64,000 nt of DNA from Sphingopyxis sp. HIX (GTDB lineage: Bacteria > Pseudomonadota > Alphaproteobacteria > Sphingomonadales > Sphingomonadaceae). Below, one piece after another: positions 17,344-26,615 of the stretch. How positions within the stretch are numbered: the first letter of the stretch is position 1; every line of letters begins with the position of its first letter. The position numbers and the translations under genes are program-made. The notes under the pieces were generated by a model. The model did not search any database. It had not been told where the DNA came from and saw nothing but the letters and a program-made list of their open reading frames with translations. The stretch spans positions 45,018 to 109,017 of the forward strand of contig NZ_LNSB01000010.1 in NCBI RefSeq assembly GCF_001468285.1, in the 5' to 3' direction.

Positions 17344-17780
17344 CCTCTCGCACCGCGCGCCGCAAACGGATCATCCGCGTGCGCAGCGTCGAACATCAGA
17401 TGGCGGAGGCCAATCTCGCGCGCGCCACCAGCGAGCTCGCGAACCTCGTCGAGCTCGGCAAGCGCCTCGAGACGCTGCGCACCGACCTCGCGATGGCGAA
17501 GGGCGCGGTCGCCGGCCGCGCGCTCAACACGATCGGCGAACTCGGCATGCGGCTCGACATGGCGAAGGAAAATCTGGTCGCGCCGACAGCGGGCGCCAGC
17601 GCGCGCCGCGACCAGATGGGCGCGCTCGCCCAGCGCGCGATGGTCAAGGAAGAATCGGCGGTGCGCCTCTACGAGCGCAGCCGCAAATCGGCCGAGCAGG
17701 AAATGGAACGCCGCGCCGACGCCAACCGCCCGTTCCGCACCGGCATGCGCCTGCGCCTGATCGACGGGGGCATCGCATGA
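17340..17780 (+). CDS. fliJ: FliJ-like flagellar export chaperone
   Basis: A 146-residue, almost wholly alpha-helical basic protein (VRSVEHQMAEANLARATSELANLVELGKRLE) in the FliJ slot between fliI and fliK, with start and stop overlaps on both sides. FliJ is a coiled-coil stalk in the FliI hexamer. Sequence similarity within FliJ is low, so the name rests mostly on position and coiled-coil character. Confidence 0.72.
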   Translation: MTSRTARRKRIIRVRSVEHQMAEANLARATSELANLVELGKRLETLRTDLAMAKGAVAGRALNTIGELGMRLDMAKENLVAPTAGASARRDQMGALAQRAMVKEESAVRLYERSRKSAEQEMERRADANRPFRTGMRLRLIDGGIA

Positions 17781-19168
17781 TGCCTGCGCTGCCGCAGACC
17801 TCCACGGCGCCGATGCCCTCGCTGCTCGCGATGCTGACCCAGGTACAGGGCGGCGACGCGGGCGAAGCAGGTGCGTTCGACCAGCTCGTCGCGGCGCAGG
17901 GCCGCGGCGCGGCTCCGGCGGCCGCGCCCGTGGTTCCGACTGCGGCGCCGACTGCTGCGCCCATTATGCCGATCACCGTCGCGGCGCCCGCCGTGCCGGC
18001 CCCGGCCTCGCGGAATGCTCCGGTTCCGGCGCTGCCGATGGCGATCACCGCCGAAATGCCTGCTGCCGCGGCGCCGGTAGAATTCGCACCCGCCACGCCG
18101 ATCCAGTTTGCGTCCGTGGCGATCCCGGCTGCACCGCTGGCTCCTGCAATCGTGCCGCAGCCCGTGCGCCCTGCCCTGCCGCTTCGTACGCCGCAGGCGG
18201 CCCTGCCGCAGGAGCTCGCTCCGACCGAAGACCTGCCCGTCAAAACCGCGACGCCGGGGAAGCCCGAGGCCGCGCCGACCGACAAGGCGATCCTCGCCGC
18301 GAACGAATTGCTCGCGACGCTGGCGCAGTTCGCCGTTCCCGCCGGCAAACCCGCCGCCACCAAGCCCGCAATCGCCCTGCCCGCCACCGAAGGCGAAGCC
18401 GCGAGCGAGGGCGAAACTCAGGTTGCTGCCGAAGCCGCGCCCATCACGGCCTTGTTGGCCTCGGCCGTCGCGCCCATCGAAACGCGCCCCGTCGGCAAGC
18501 CTGCCGCCGACATGCCACCCGCTGCAAAACCGCGCCGCGACGACGCGCCCGCGCTGCCGGCCGCCGCGCCCAAGGTCCGCGGCGATGCGCCCGCGCTTCC
18601 CATGATGGCCGCGCTCGAACCCGCCGCCGCCAAGCCCACCGCCGAGCCGTCGATGACGATACTCTTCGCGCAGCCCACTACCACCGCGACCACCGCACTC
18701 GCCGCCGCGCCCGTCGGGACGATCGCCGAACGCACGCTCGACCTCAGCAGTGACGACGCCTGGATCGAACAGCTCGCCGCCGATATCGCCGCGACCAAAT
18801 CGGCGTCGGGGGACATCAGCTTTCGCCTGATGCCGCGCCACCTCGGCCGCCTCGACGTGTCGATGACGGCGGGCGACGAGGGCGTGTCGGTCAAGCTCGA
18901 CACCCAGCATGAGGCGACCGCGACGATCGTCACCGCGGCGCAGACGCGCCTCGCCGACGATCTCCGCCAACAGGGCGTGCGCGTCGCCGACACGCAGGTG
19001 ACCTGCACCCCGAACGAAGCCGGCCGCCAGTTCCAGCAGGGGCAGGGCCAGGGCCGCAACGGTGCGCAGGATGCCAGCCACCTGATCGAAACCGCCGACG
19101 ACCGCGCCGAAGCGCGCACCGAAACCCGTGACGAGCGCAGCGGCGAACGCCGCGGCCGCTTCGCCTGA
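17777..19168 (+). CDS. fliK: Flagellar hook-length control protein FliK
   Basis: A 463-residue protein with a very Ala/Pro-rich N-terminal two-thirds (molecular-ruler region) and a C-terminal hook-length domain at about 345-430: GDISFRLMPRHLGRLDVSMT, then TAAQTRLADDLRQQGV. FliK measures the hook and switches export specificity at FlhB. The ATG at 17777 overlaps the fliJ stop; the reading frame extends upstream through fliJ but that part is shadow. The short hook protein in this window makes this partner worth comparing. Confidence 0.9.
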   Translation: MMPALPQTSTAPMPSLLAMLTQVQGGDAGEAGAFDQLVAAQGRGAAPAAAPVVPTAAPTAAPIMPITVAAPAVPAPASRNAPVPALPMAITAEMPAAAAPVEFAPATPIQFASVAIPAAPLAPAIVPQPVRPALPLRTPQAALPQELAPTEDLPVKTATPGKPEAAPTDKAILAANELLATLAQFAVPAGKPAATKPAIALPATEGEAASEGETQVAAEAAPITALLASAVAPIETRPVGKPAADMPPAAKPRRDDAPALPAAAPKVRGDAPALPMMAALEPAAAKPTAEPSMTILFAQPTTTATTALAAAPVGTIAERTLDLSSDDAWIEQLAADIAATKSASGDISFRLMPRHLGRLDVSMTAGDEGVSVKLDTQHEATATIVTAAQTRLADDLRQQGVRVADTQVTCTPNEAGRQFQQGQGQGRNGAQDASHLIETADDRAEARTETRDERSGERRGRFA

Positions 19169-19181
19169 CAGGAGCCGACCG

Positions 19182-19793
19182 ATGACCAAGGACAAGACCG
19201 AAGCCGCCGCGCCGAAGAAGGGCGGCAAGATGAAGAAGCTGCTGATGATCACCGTCGGCGCCGCGGTGCTGATCGGCGCCGGCGCCGGGGCGGGCATGTA
19301 TTTCGGGGTCGGCATGGCCAAGACCGCGCCCAAGCCCGAGGATTTCTATCCCAAGCTCGTCGTGCGCAGCGAGGGCGAGGAAGAACCCGTGGCCGAGGGC
19401 AAGAAGGAAGAAGCCCCGCCGAAGGTCGGCACCGTCTCGGTCCCGAACGACAAGTTCAAGGTCGATCCGCGCAAATATGAGATCACCTATTATCCGATCG
19501 AGCAGAGCTTCACCACGAACCTCGCCGACGGGTCGGGTTTCCTGCAGGTCGGGATCAGCCTGTCGACCTATTATGACGGCAAGGTCATCGCGAACATCCG
19601 CCGCCAGGACGTGCCGATCCGCTCGGCGGTGCTGATGGTGCTCGCCGAACAGGATCCTGCCCTGCTCTCGACCTCGCACGGCAAGCAGTCGCTCCAGCGC
19701 CAGCTGACCGGCGCGATCAACCAGGTGCTGCGCGACAAGGAAGGCTTCGGCGGCATCGACAATGTCTATTTCACGAACATGGTGATCCAGTGA
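19182..19793 (+). CDS. fliL: Flagellar basal body-associated protein FliL
   Basis: A 203-residue FliL. A Lys-rich N-terminus precedes one TM helix at about 18-38, then a periplasmic domain with the conserved GSGFLQVGISLSTYYDGKV and a C-terminal IDNVYFTNMVIQ. FliL rings surround the stator units. AGGAG precedes the ATG at 19182, and the stop overlaps the fliM GTG. Confidence 0.94.
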   Translation: MTKDKTEAAAPKKGGKMKKLLMITVGAAVLIGAGAGAGMYFGVGMAKTAPKPEDFYPKLVVRSEGEEEPVAEGKKEEAPPKVGTVSVPNDKFKVDPRKYEITYYPIEQSFTTNLADGSGFLQVGISLSTYYDGKVIANIRRQDVPIRSAVLMVLAEQDPALLSTSHGKQSLQRQLTGAINQVLRDKEGFGGIDNVYFTNMVIQ

Positions 19794-20719
19794 GCGCCAA
19801 GGGCAATCCCTTCAAGGCGCCGAAAGCGCCGACCGCCAAGCCCGCCGCCGACGACGCGACCGCGTCGCTGCTGCTGCGCAAGGCCGAGGACGGTTATGCC
19901 TTCCCCGTGATCGAGGGCGTCGCGAACCAGTTCGCGCGTAGCTTGCGCGACCTCATCCGCGCGCTCGGCGCGCCGACGGTGCAGGTCGAGCGCGAACCCG
20001 CCAAGCGCGTCCGCTTCGCCGACTGGTGCGCCGCCGCCGCGCCGGCGATCTTCTGGCGCTACCACGCCCCGCCGCTGAAAGGCCCGGTGCTGCTCGCCGG
20101 CGCGCGCCCGCTGATCCTCCAGCTCGTCGACATCTTCTATGGCGGCAAGGGCCAGCTCGCCAGCGAGCGCGAGGATCTGACCGACGCCGAGGACCGCTTC
20201 GCCGCGCGCCTCGGCCGCGACCTCGGGCTGCAGCTCGCCGCCGCCTGGGGCGACAAGATGGCGCCCGAACTCGACTGCGTGACGACCGACAGCGCCAAGC
20301 TCGCCGCGGTGCGCGCCGACGACGAATTGCTGGTCCAGCGCTTCACTTTGCGCGGCGGCGTGCTCGACGGCCGCACCATCGCCTGCGCCTATCCGGTCGC
20401 GGCGCTGCGCGGCATCGCCGACGTCGAATCGGGCCCCGATGTCCGCGACGAAGCCCCCGCCGACGCCGAATGGACCGCGACGCTGAACAGCGCATTGAAG
20501 ACCGTTCGCCTGCCGGTGCGCTCGGTCCTGGCGCGTCCCGAAATTTCTTTGGTCAAACTGCTCGCTTTGGAGGTCGGTGATATCATTCCGTTAACCATTC
20601 CGCGCAATGTTCCGGTAACCGTCGCCGGTCGGCATTTCGCCGCCGGGAGCATCGGCGAAGCGAATGGAAATGCGGCCATAATGATCGAGCATATCGAAAG
20701 AGGATCGGACGATGAGTGA
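19790..20719 (+). CDS. fliM: Flagellar motor switch protein FliM, short N-terminus
   Basis: A 309-residue switch/C-ring protein. The CheC-like middle domain (FPVIEGVANQFARSLRDLIRAL; FYGGKGQLASEREDLTDAE) and the C-terminal SpoA domain (RPEISLVKLLALEVGDIIPL) are present. The N-terminus is a Lys/Ala/Pro-rich segment without the LSQxEIDALL motif that binds phospho-CheY in most FliM proteins. GTG start at 19790 overlapping the fliL stop; no alternative upstream start would restore the motif. Confidence 0.93.
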   Translation: MSAKGNPFKAPKAPTAKPAADDATASLLLRKAEDGYAFPVIEGVANQFARSLRDLIRALGAPTVQVEREPAKRVRFADWCAAAAPAIFWRYHAPPLKGPVLLAGARPLILQLVDIFYGGKGQLASEREDLTDAEDRFAARLGRDLGLQLAAAWGDKMAPELDCVTTDSAKLAAVRADDELLVQRFTLRGGVLDGRTIACAYPVAALRGIADVESGPDVRDEAPADAEWTATLNSALKTVRLPVRSVLARPEISLVKLLALEVGDIIPLTIPRNVPVTVAGRHFAAGSIGEANGNAAIMIEHIERGSDDE

Positions 20720-21044
20720 TCTCAGCGAAGCCCCCGCGCGCGGCGAACGCCGCGGAGCCAAGGACATGGCGGCGGCGCCCAATTTCGACCTGCTCGCGGG
20801 CGTGTCGCTGCGCGTGTCGGTCGAGGTCGGATCGACCTCGATGACGCTCGCCGAACTGCTCGCCATGTCCGAAGGCAGCGTCGTCGAGCTTGATCGCGCC
20901 GCCAACGAGCTGCTCGACATCTATGCCAATGGCACGCTGATCGCGCGCGGCGAGATCGTCAACGTCGACGGCCGCTACGGGATCCAGGTCGCCGAAGTCG
21001 TCGCCCCCGACCGCGGCCTCGCCGGGTTCGACCGGAGGGCCTGA
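20712..21044 (+). CDS. fliN: Flagellar motor switch protein FliN
   Basis: A 110-residue FliN with a SpoA domain at about 26-105: SLRVSVEVGSTSMTLAELL, then LDIYANGTLIARGEIVNVDG and GIQVAEVV. It forms the base of the C-ring with FliM. It overlaps the end of fliM by 8 nt, and its stop overlaps the fliO ATG. Confidence 0.95.
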   Translation: MSDLSEAPARGERRGAKDMAAAPNFDLLAGVSLRVSVEVGSTSMTLAELLAMSEGSVVELDRAANELLDIYANGTLIARGEIVNVDGRYGIQVAEVVAPDRGLAGFDRRA

Positions 21045-21328
21045 TGTTCGAATATATCCTGCGCCTCCTCATCCTGCTGCCGCTCGTCGGCGGCATGGCG
21101 TGGGGCAGCCTGTGGCTGTGGAAAAAGGTCCAGATGGGCACGCTCCAGCTGCCCGGACAGGGCGCGAAGCGGACGCGCGCGATCGAGATGATCGACGTGC
21201 TGCCGCTGGGCCCCGGGACCAAGCTGACCGTCGTCGAATTCGCCGGGCAGCGCATCCTGCTCTCGGTCTCGCGCGGCGCGGTCACCCGCCTCGCCGACAA
21301 CAGCCAGGGCGACTTCCATGTCGACTAA
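21044..21328 (+). CDS. fliO: Flagellar biosynthesis protein FliO
   Basis: A 94-residue membrane protein. One TM helix (YILRLLILLPLVGGMAWGSLWLW) comes first, then a small beta-rich cytoplasmic domain with the FliO pattern TRAIEMIDVLPLGPGTKLTVVEFAGQRILLSVSRG. FliO is an assembly scaffold for the FliP ring. Overlaps fliN and fliP, fixing its identity by position. Confidence 0.88.
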   Translation: MFEYILRLLILLPLVGGMAWGSLWLWKKVQMGTLQLPGQGAKRTRAIEMIDVLPLGPGTKLTVVEFAGQRILLSVSRGAVTRLADNSQGDFHVD

Positions 21329-22085
21329 GAGACATTGGCTGCGCGCCGCGGCGATCGCCGGCGGCGTGGCGCTGCTGATCGCGGCGCCCGCGGCTTATGC
21401 GCAGGAAGCGAGCGGGCTCACCCGCGCGGTGAACGAGATCGGCGGCGATGGCCGCCCGCTGTCGCTGTCGCTGCAGATCCTGCTGCTGATGAGCCTGCTG
21501 ACGGTGCTGCCGTCGCTGCTCCTCATGATGACCAGCTTCACGCGCATCATCATCGTGCTGTCGATCCTGCGCCACGCGCTCGGGCTGCAACAGACCCCGC
21601 CGAACCAGGTGCTCGTGGGTTTGAGCCTCTTCCTGTCGCTGTTCGTGATGGCGCCGGTGATCACCGAGGTGAACCGCGTCGCGATCGAACCCTATGGCCA
21701 GGAACAGATCGACATCGGCACCGCAGTGACGCGCTCGGGCGATGCGCTGCACGGCTTCATGCTCACCCAGACGCGCAAGTCCGACCTGATGATGTTCGCC
21801 AAGATCGCCAAGGCGCCCAGCTATGCGAGCCCGAAGGACGTTCCCTTCTCGATCCTGCTCCCCGCTTTCGTCACCAGCGAACTCAAGACCGCCTTCCAGA
21901 TCGGCTTCCTCATTTTCCTGCCCTTCCTGATCATCGACCTGATCGTCGCATCGGCCTTGATGTCGCTCGGCATGATGATGCTGTCGCCGACGATCATATC
22001 GATGCCCTTCAAGCTGCTGCTCTTCGTCCTCGTCGACGGCTGGGCGCTCACGATGGGCTCGCTAGCGGCGTCATTCGGGACGTAG
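21318..22085 (+). CDS. fliP: Flagellar export gate protein FliP
   Basis: The 255-residue export gate subunit. A cleavable-type signal sequence (LLIAAPAAYAQ) leads into family hallmarks: SFTRIIIVLSILRHALGLQQTPPNQVLVGLSLFL and PAFVTSELKTAFQIGFLIFLPFLIIDLIVAS, four TM helices in all. Overlaps fliO; 4 nt before fliQ. Confidence 0.97.
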   Translation: MSTKRHWLRAAAIAGGVALLIAAPAAYAQEASGLTRAVNEIGGDGRPLSLSLQILLLMSLLTVLPSLLLMMTSFTRIIIVLSILRHALGLQQTPPNQVLVGLSLFLSLFVMAPVITEVNRVAIEPYGQEQIDIGTAVTRSGDALHGFMLTQTRKSDLMMFAKIAKAPSYASPKDVPFSILLPAFVTSELKTAFQIGFLIFLPFLIIDLIVASALMSLGMMMLSPTIISMPFKLLLFVLVDGWALTMGSLAASFGT

Positions 22086-22089
22086 CGCG

Positions 22090-22359
22090 GTGGAAGCCGA
22101 TTATTTCGTTGGGGTCGCGCAGCAGTCGCTGTGGATCCTCGCGCTCGCGACCGCGCCTTTGCTGATCCCGATCCTGATCGTCGGCGTACTGCTCGGCATG
22201 GTGCAGGCGGCGACCTCGATCAACGAGCAGACCCTGACCTTCGTGCCCAAGCTGATCGTCGCCGCGATCTGCCTCGCGATCTTCGGCGGCAGCATATTGG
22301 TGCTGCTCACCGACTTCACCCGCGAAATCTTCGCGCAGATCCCGACGCTGGTGCGTTAG
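22090..22359 (+). CDS. fliQ: Flagellar export gate protein FliQ
   Basis: The 89-residue two-TM export gate subunit with the family motif ATSINEQTLTFVPKL between its helices. GTG start at 22090. Sits in the conserved fliP-fliQ-fliR order. Confidence 0.96.
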   Translation: MEADYFVGVAQQSLWILALATAPLLIPILIVGVLLGMVQAATSINEQTLTFVPKLIVAAICLAIFGGSILVLLTDFTREIFAQIPTLVR

Positions 22360-22369
22360 CCCGGGACCG

Positions 22370-23149
22370 ATGACCCCCGCCGACATCCCCAATGTGGAGG
22401 CGATGCTGCAGCTGTGGATGCTCGGCATGATCCGCCCCGGCGCCTGCTTTCTCGCGGCGCCGGTGTTCGGCGCGGCGAACGTTCCGGTCCAGCTTCGCCT
22501 CGTCATCGCGCTCGCGGTCGGCGTGCCCGCGGTCGCGGCGTCGGGCATGACCCTGCCGCCCGAGGGGATCGTCTCGGTCCCCGGCTTCTTCCTGGTGATC
22601 GGCGAGGTCGTCATCGGCCTCGCCATGGGCTTCGTGCTCCAGATGGGGCTCGCCGCCGCGTTGCTCGCGGGCGAGGCGATCAGCAACGCGACGGGCCTCG
22701 GCTTCGCGTCGATGGTCGATCCCTTGAGCGGCGCGTCGAGCTCGGCGATCGGGCAGTTCCTCTCGATGCTCGCGACCGCGATCTTCCTCGCCGCCGACGG
22801 GCATCTGGTGCTGATTTCGATCATCGTCGACAGCTATAGCGCGCTGCCGCCCGGCAACGCCTTCCCTTCGTGGCAGACGATCGAGGGCATCATCCGCTTC
22901 GGCAGCCTGATGTTCGCCGCGGGGCTGACGATCGCCCTGCCCGTCGGCTTCGTCCTGATCCTCGTCCAGATCATCATGGGCGTGATCGGCCGCTCGGCGC
23001 CCGCGCTCAACCTGTTCGCGGTCGGCATCCCGGCGACCCTGCTCGCCGGCGTCGTGCTGCTCGGCGTCGCCACCCCGGTGATGGCCGAGGGGCTCGCGCA
23101 GATCCTGTCCGACGCGCTCGACGCCGCGCGCATGGTCGCGGGGGGCTGA
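22370..23149 (+). CDS. fliR: Flagellar export gate protein FliR
   Basis: A 259-residue polytopic export gate protein. Conserved segments include RPGACFLAAPVFG near the N-terminus, GEVVIGLAMGFVLQM, and GLGFASMVDPLSGASSSAIGQFL. About six TM helices. Located between fliQ and flhB. Confidence 0.96.
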   Translation: MTPADIPNVEAMLQLWMLGMIRPGACFLAAPVFGAANVPVQLRLVIALAVGVPAVAASGMTLPPEGIVSVPGFFLVIGEVVIGLAMGFVLQMGLAAALLAGEAISNATGLGFASMVDPLSGASSSAIGQFLSMLATAIFLAADGHLVLISIIVDSYSALPPGNAFPSWQTIEGIIRFGSLMFAAGLTIALPVGFVLILVQIIMGVIGRSAPALNLFAVGIPATLLAGVVLLGVATPVMAEGLAQILSDALDAARMVAGG

Positions 23150-23152
23150 GCC

Positions 23153-24292
23153 ATGTCGGGGACGACCGAGAAGGACCAGAAGACAGAACTCCCGACGCCC
23201 AAGAAGCTCGCGGACTCCGCGCGCGAGGGCGATGTGCTGCAGTCGCGCGAGCTCGCGACCGCGCTGATGATGCTCGTCGCGGCGGGCTGGCTGGTCGCCG
23301 CGGGCGGCTGGTTCGTGCGCACCGTCGGCGAACTCGTCTCGCGCGGGCTGACGCTCGACCGCGGCGACATCACCGATTTCGCGCCCGGCGAGGCGCTTCT
23401 GCGCAACGGGACCGAGGTGCTGCTGCCGCTCGCGAGCCTGTTCGCCGCGGCGCTGCTCGCGGCCTTCGCGGGTCCGGCACTGCTCGGTTCGATGGGCTGG
23501 CGCGGCAAGGCGCTCGGCTTCAAGGGCAATCGCATGAACCCGATGAGCGGGCTCAAGCGCATGTTCGGCATGCAGGGCGCGACCGAGCTCGGCAAGGCTC
23601 TCGCCAAAGTGCTTCTGCTCGGCACGATCGGCTATTGGCTGATCGCCAAGAATTTGCCCGCAATCGTCCAGATGGCGTCGAGCGACCTGCATTCGGCGAT
23701 CGGCCTCGCCGGCCAGGCGGTCGCGCAGTCGGTGCTGGTGATGGCCGGCGGGCTCGTCGTCATCGCGCTGATCGACGTGCCGGTGCAGTGGCTGCAACGC
23801 CGCAAGCGGCTGATGATGAGCAAGCAGGAAATCAAGGAAGAGATGCGCCAGTCCGACGGCGCGCCCGAGCTCAAGCAGGCGCAGCGCCAGCGCGCGCACG
23901 AGATGCTGAGCGGCTCGGCGCGCAAGGCGGTGTCAGAGGCGACGGTGATCCTGACCAACCCGACGCATTTCTCAGTCGCGTTGCGCTATCGCCCCGGCAT
24001 CGACGCCGCGCCGGTGGTCGTCGCGCGCGGCCGCGGCGACGTCGCGCTCGCGATCCGCGAACTCGCGCGCGGCACCGACGTGCCGATCCTCGAATATCCG
24101 CAGCTCGCGCGTGCGATCTATTTCACCGCGCGCCCGGGGCGCGTGATCCCCGAGGAACTGTTCGTCGCGGTCGCGACGATCCTCGCCTTCGTCTTCCGCC
24201 TCGAACGCGCGGTCGCCGACGGGCTGGCGCAGCCCGACATCGAGGTGCCGTCGTCGCACTGGTACGACGCCGACGGTCGAAAACAGGCTTAA
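23153..24292 (+). CDS. flhB: Flagellar export switch protein FlhB
   Basis: A 379-residue export protein with four N-terminal TM helices and a cytoplasmic domain carrying the autocleavage motif NPTH at about 269-272 (ILTNPTHFSVALRY). Cleavage there, with FliK, switches export from hook to filament substrates. The N-terminus EKTELPTPKKLADSAREGDV is typical of the family. Last gene of the fliE unit; fliD follows under its own sigma-28 promoter. Confidence 0.97.
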   Translation: MSGTTEKDQKTELPTPKKLADSAREGDVLQSRELATALMMLVAAGWLVAAGGWFVRTVGELVSRGLTLDRGDITDFAPGEALLRNGTEVLLPLASLFAAALLAAFAGPALLGSMGWRGKALGFKGNRMNPMSGLKRMFGMQGATELGKALAKVLLLGTIGYWLIAKNLPAIVQMASSDLHSAIGLAGQAVAQSVLVMAGGLVVIALIDVPVQWLQRRKRLMMSKQEIKEEMRQSDGAPELKQAQRQRAHEMLSGSARKAVSEATVILTNPTHFSVALRYRPGIDAAPVVVARGRGDVALAIRELARGTDVPILEYPQLARAIYFTARPGRVIPEELFVAVATILAFVFRLERAVADGLAQPDIEVPSSHWYDADGRKQA

Positions 24293-24315
24293 ACTCCCCC
24301 GCGCGCTGCCGTTAA
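24289..24315 (+). promoter_or_regulatory. Sigma-28 (FliA) promoter of fliD-fliS
   Basis: TTAA-N15-GCCGTTAA beginning at the last codons of flhB, 22 bp before the fliD ATG. Identical in both boxes to the flgM promoter and similar to the fliC and motA ones. Confidence 0.8.
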
Positions 24316-24336
24316 CAGCTTCGAAGGATAGCGCGC

Positions 24337-25704
24337 ATGGTCAGTTCAATCGCCAACAGCCTCGGTTTCGGATCGGGCATCGACACCCAGCAATTGGTCA
24401 AGGACCTCGCCGCGGCGTCGCGCGAGCCCAAGATCGAGCGGATGACCGGCCTGGTCCAGGCGAACCAGACGCGGATCAGCGCGCTGGCGCAGGCGCGCTC
24501 GAACCTCGACGGCTTTGCCGACTCGCTCGGCCAGATGGTCTCCGACGGCACGCTGCGCAGCACACCCACCGTATCCGACGACAGCGTGCTCAGTGCCACC
24601 GCGCGCGCCGGCCTGTCGGCGGACAATTTCGCCGCATCGGTCGAGGTCACCCAGCTCGCGCGCGGGCAGACCATCTTTTCAGGCGTCGTCGCCGACAAGA
24701 GCGCCGCCATCGGCCAGGGGACGATGACGCTGACCGTCGGCGGGGTCGCCAAGACGATCACCATCGGCGCCGCCAACGACAGCCTCGACGGCCTCGCCAA
24801 TGCGATCAACGCCAGCGGCGCCGGCGTCACCGCCTCGGTGATCGCCGCCGACGGCGGCTACCGGATGATCCTGAAGGGCCCGACCGGGGCGGCCAATGCC
24901 TTCACGCTCGACACCGCCACCCCGGCATTGTCGGGTTTCGCTTATGGCTCGGGCGGCGGCATGACGCTGGGCCAGAGCGCGGCCAACGCCGAATTCACCC
25001 TCGACGGCATCGCCTTCAGCCGCGCCAGCAACATCATCGACGATGTGGTCCCCGGCATGTCGCTGACGCTGAAGAAAGCGGCGCCCGGCCAGCCGGTCGA
25101 CATCGGCGCCAGCCGGCCGCTCGACATGATCAAGCAGACCATCGGCGATTTCGTCGACGTCTATAACCAGCTCAAGAAGAGCCTGCAGTCGGCATCGAAA
25201 ATGTCGGGCGCGACGCAGAGCCTGCGCGAGCTGGAACGCGAGTTGCAGGCGCTGGTCGGCAAGGTGCTGACCAGCCATGGCAGCATCAACAAGCTGAGCG
25301 ACATCGGCATCGGGTCGACGAAGGACGGGCTGCTCGCCGTCGATACCGCGAAGCTGGAAAAGGTGCTGGCGACCGACGCCGGCGCGGTCGAGGCGATCTT
25401 CAACCCGCGCCGCGACGCCGCGCACACCGAGGCGACCGACCCCGGCATCGCCTTCGCGCTCGACGCGATCCGCGACAAGGCGATCGGCGCGGACGGCGTC
25501 ATGGACCGCATATCGAAATCGCTGACCGCCAAGAGCGAGTCGCTCGCCGAACAGCTCGAAAAGATCGAGATGCGCGAGGAAGCCTATGAAAAGCGGCTGG
25601 AAAAGCAGTTCGGCGGCCTCGATGCCAAACTCGCGGCGCTCAAGGCGACGCAAAGCTATCTCGAGCAACAGATCGAGATGTGGTCCAACCAGGGCAATAA
25701 TTAA
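24337..25704 (+). CDS. fliD: Flagellar filament cap protein FliD
   Basis: The 455-residue hook-associated protein 2. The N-terminal domain (LGFGSGIDTQQLVKDLAAASREPKIERM), central D2/D3 region with INASGAGVTASVIAADGGYRMILKG, and C-terminal coiled coil (MREEAYEKRLEKQFGGLDAKLAALKATQSYLEQQI) are present. It caps the growing filament and folds flagellin. 12 nt upstream of fliS. Confidence 0.96.
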   Translation: MVSSIANSLGFGSGIDTQQLVKDLAAASREPKIERMTGLVQANQTRISALAQARSNLDGFADSLGQMVSDGTLRSTPTVSDDSVLSATARAGLSADNFAASVEVTQLARGQTIFSGVVADKSAAIGQGTMTLTVGGVAKTITIGAANDSLDGLANAINASGAGVTASVIAADGGYRMILKGPTGAANAFTLDTATPALSGFAYGSGGGMTLGQSAANAEFTLDGIAFSRASNIIDDVVPGMSLTLKKAAPGQPVDIGASRPLDMIKQTIGDFVDVYNQLKKSLQSASKMSGATQSLRELERELQALVGKVLTSHGSINKLSDIGIGSTKDGLLAVDTAKLEKVLATDAGAVEAIFNPRRDAAHTEATDPGIAFALDAIRDKAIGADGVMDRISKSLTAKSESLAEQLEKIEMREEAYEKRLEKQFGGLDAKLAALKATQSYLEQQIEMWSNQGNN

Positions 25705-25716
25705 GGTCGACCGACA

Positions 25717-26106
25717 GTGGCAGCCACCGCATCGACAGTCCGCGCGACCGGCCAGTACCGGCGCATGCAAAGCGAAAGCCGCGCCGCCGGGGCAAACCCC
25801 GTCGAGCTGGTCACCATGCTCTATGACGAGCTGGAGATCGCGATCGGCGTGCTCGCCGCGATGGTGCGGCAGGGCCAGCAGATTTCGGCCACCGAACCCG
25901 CGCACCGCGCGCGCGCGATCCTGATCGGGCTGGACGCCGGGCTCGATCACCAGGCCGGCGGCGACGTCGCCGCGGCGCTGACGCGCGTCTATAGCAGCAT
26001 GCGCCGCAAGCTCGACAAGGTCGTGGCGGCGAACGACGCCGAAGGGCTCGACGAGCTGCTGGAGGGCGTGAAGACGGTGAGCAGCGCCTGGCGGCAGCTG
26101 CGGTAG
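25717..26106 (+). CDS. fliS: Flagellin export chaperone FliS
   Basis: A 129-residue four-helix-bundle chaperone that keeps flagellin unpolymerised in the cytoplasm. The family pattern is clear: NPVELVTMLYDELEIAIGVL, RARAILIGLDAGLDHQAGGDVA and RVYSSMRRKL. GTG start at 25717. Paired with fliD; no fliT gene follows. Confidence 0.92.
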   Translation: MAATASTVRATGQYRRMQSESRAAGANPVELVTMLYDELEIAIGVLAAMVRQGQQISATEPAHRARAILIGLDAGLDHQAGGDVAAALTRVYSSMRRKLDKVVAANDAEGLDELLEGVKTVSSAWRQLR

Positions 26107-26201
26107 TCAAATCGCCAGCGACTGGTTTCGGCCGGTGGCGGACTTTAGGATCGTTTTGAGTCGGGTCGGCGATGTCGACACAGAGCCGCCGGATATTCGA
26201 A

Positions 26202-26615
26202 CTATCGACCGCCGACGTTTTCCCAACGGCGACGCTCGATTTCGCACGCCGCTTCGACAGCTGTCCAGATGTCGGATGCGAACTTTCTCATCGAAACTAG
26301 ATCAGCTAATTCGGATGGTGCAGCAGGCACGAACCTGTCGATGGCCGCCACTATCTCGATATGCCATTGCTGCAGTCGCGCTCGTAATGCCGCAGGGGTA
26401 TCCACACCGCAAAAATAGACATCTTCGCGGCCATATACATAGCTACAGCCACCAGTTTCCAAGATGCCATATAGTGGTCCGGCTAGGCCATCGCGCAGAA
26501 CTTCCAAATCAATCCAATGAGAATGGCCGCGCTTCGACTTCCAGTTATGGTGCGCGGGCACGTAGAACGCTTGCCTGAATTGCCTTTCCAGTGCGGCCTT
26601 TTCATATTCATCCAT
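26202..26615 (-). CDS. Unknown protein, AT-richer insert in the flagellar locus
   Basis: A 137-residue ORF I do not recognise. It is rich in aromatic residues and histidines near the N-terminus (FYVPAHHNWKSKRGHSHWIDLE), has GGCSYVYGREDVYFCGVDTP in the middle, and ends in an acidic/basic helix. No signal peptide or TM helix. Its base composition is visibly lower in GC than every flanking gene, the codon use differs, and it sits between fliS and the regulator with no flagellar counterpart. This suggests an acquired gene, or a chance ORF in acquired DNA. Confidence 0.45.
   Translation of the reverse strand: MDEYEKAALERQFRQAFYVPAHHNWKSKRGHSHWIDLEVLRDGLAGPLYGILETGGCSYVYGREDVYFCGVDTPAALRARLQQWHIEIVAAIDRFVPAAPSELADLVSMRKFASDIWTAVEAACEIERRRWENVGGR

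Noticed and set aside
23957..23968. NPTH motif suggesting a virulence type III secretion protein
   Set aside because: The protein is embedded in a complete flagellar export gene order, so it is FlhB and not an injectisome SctU.
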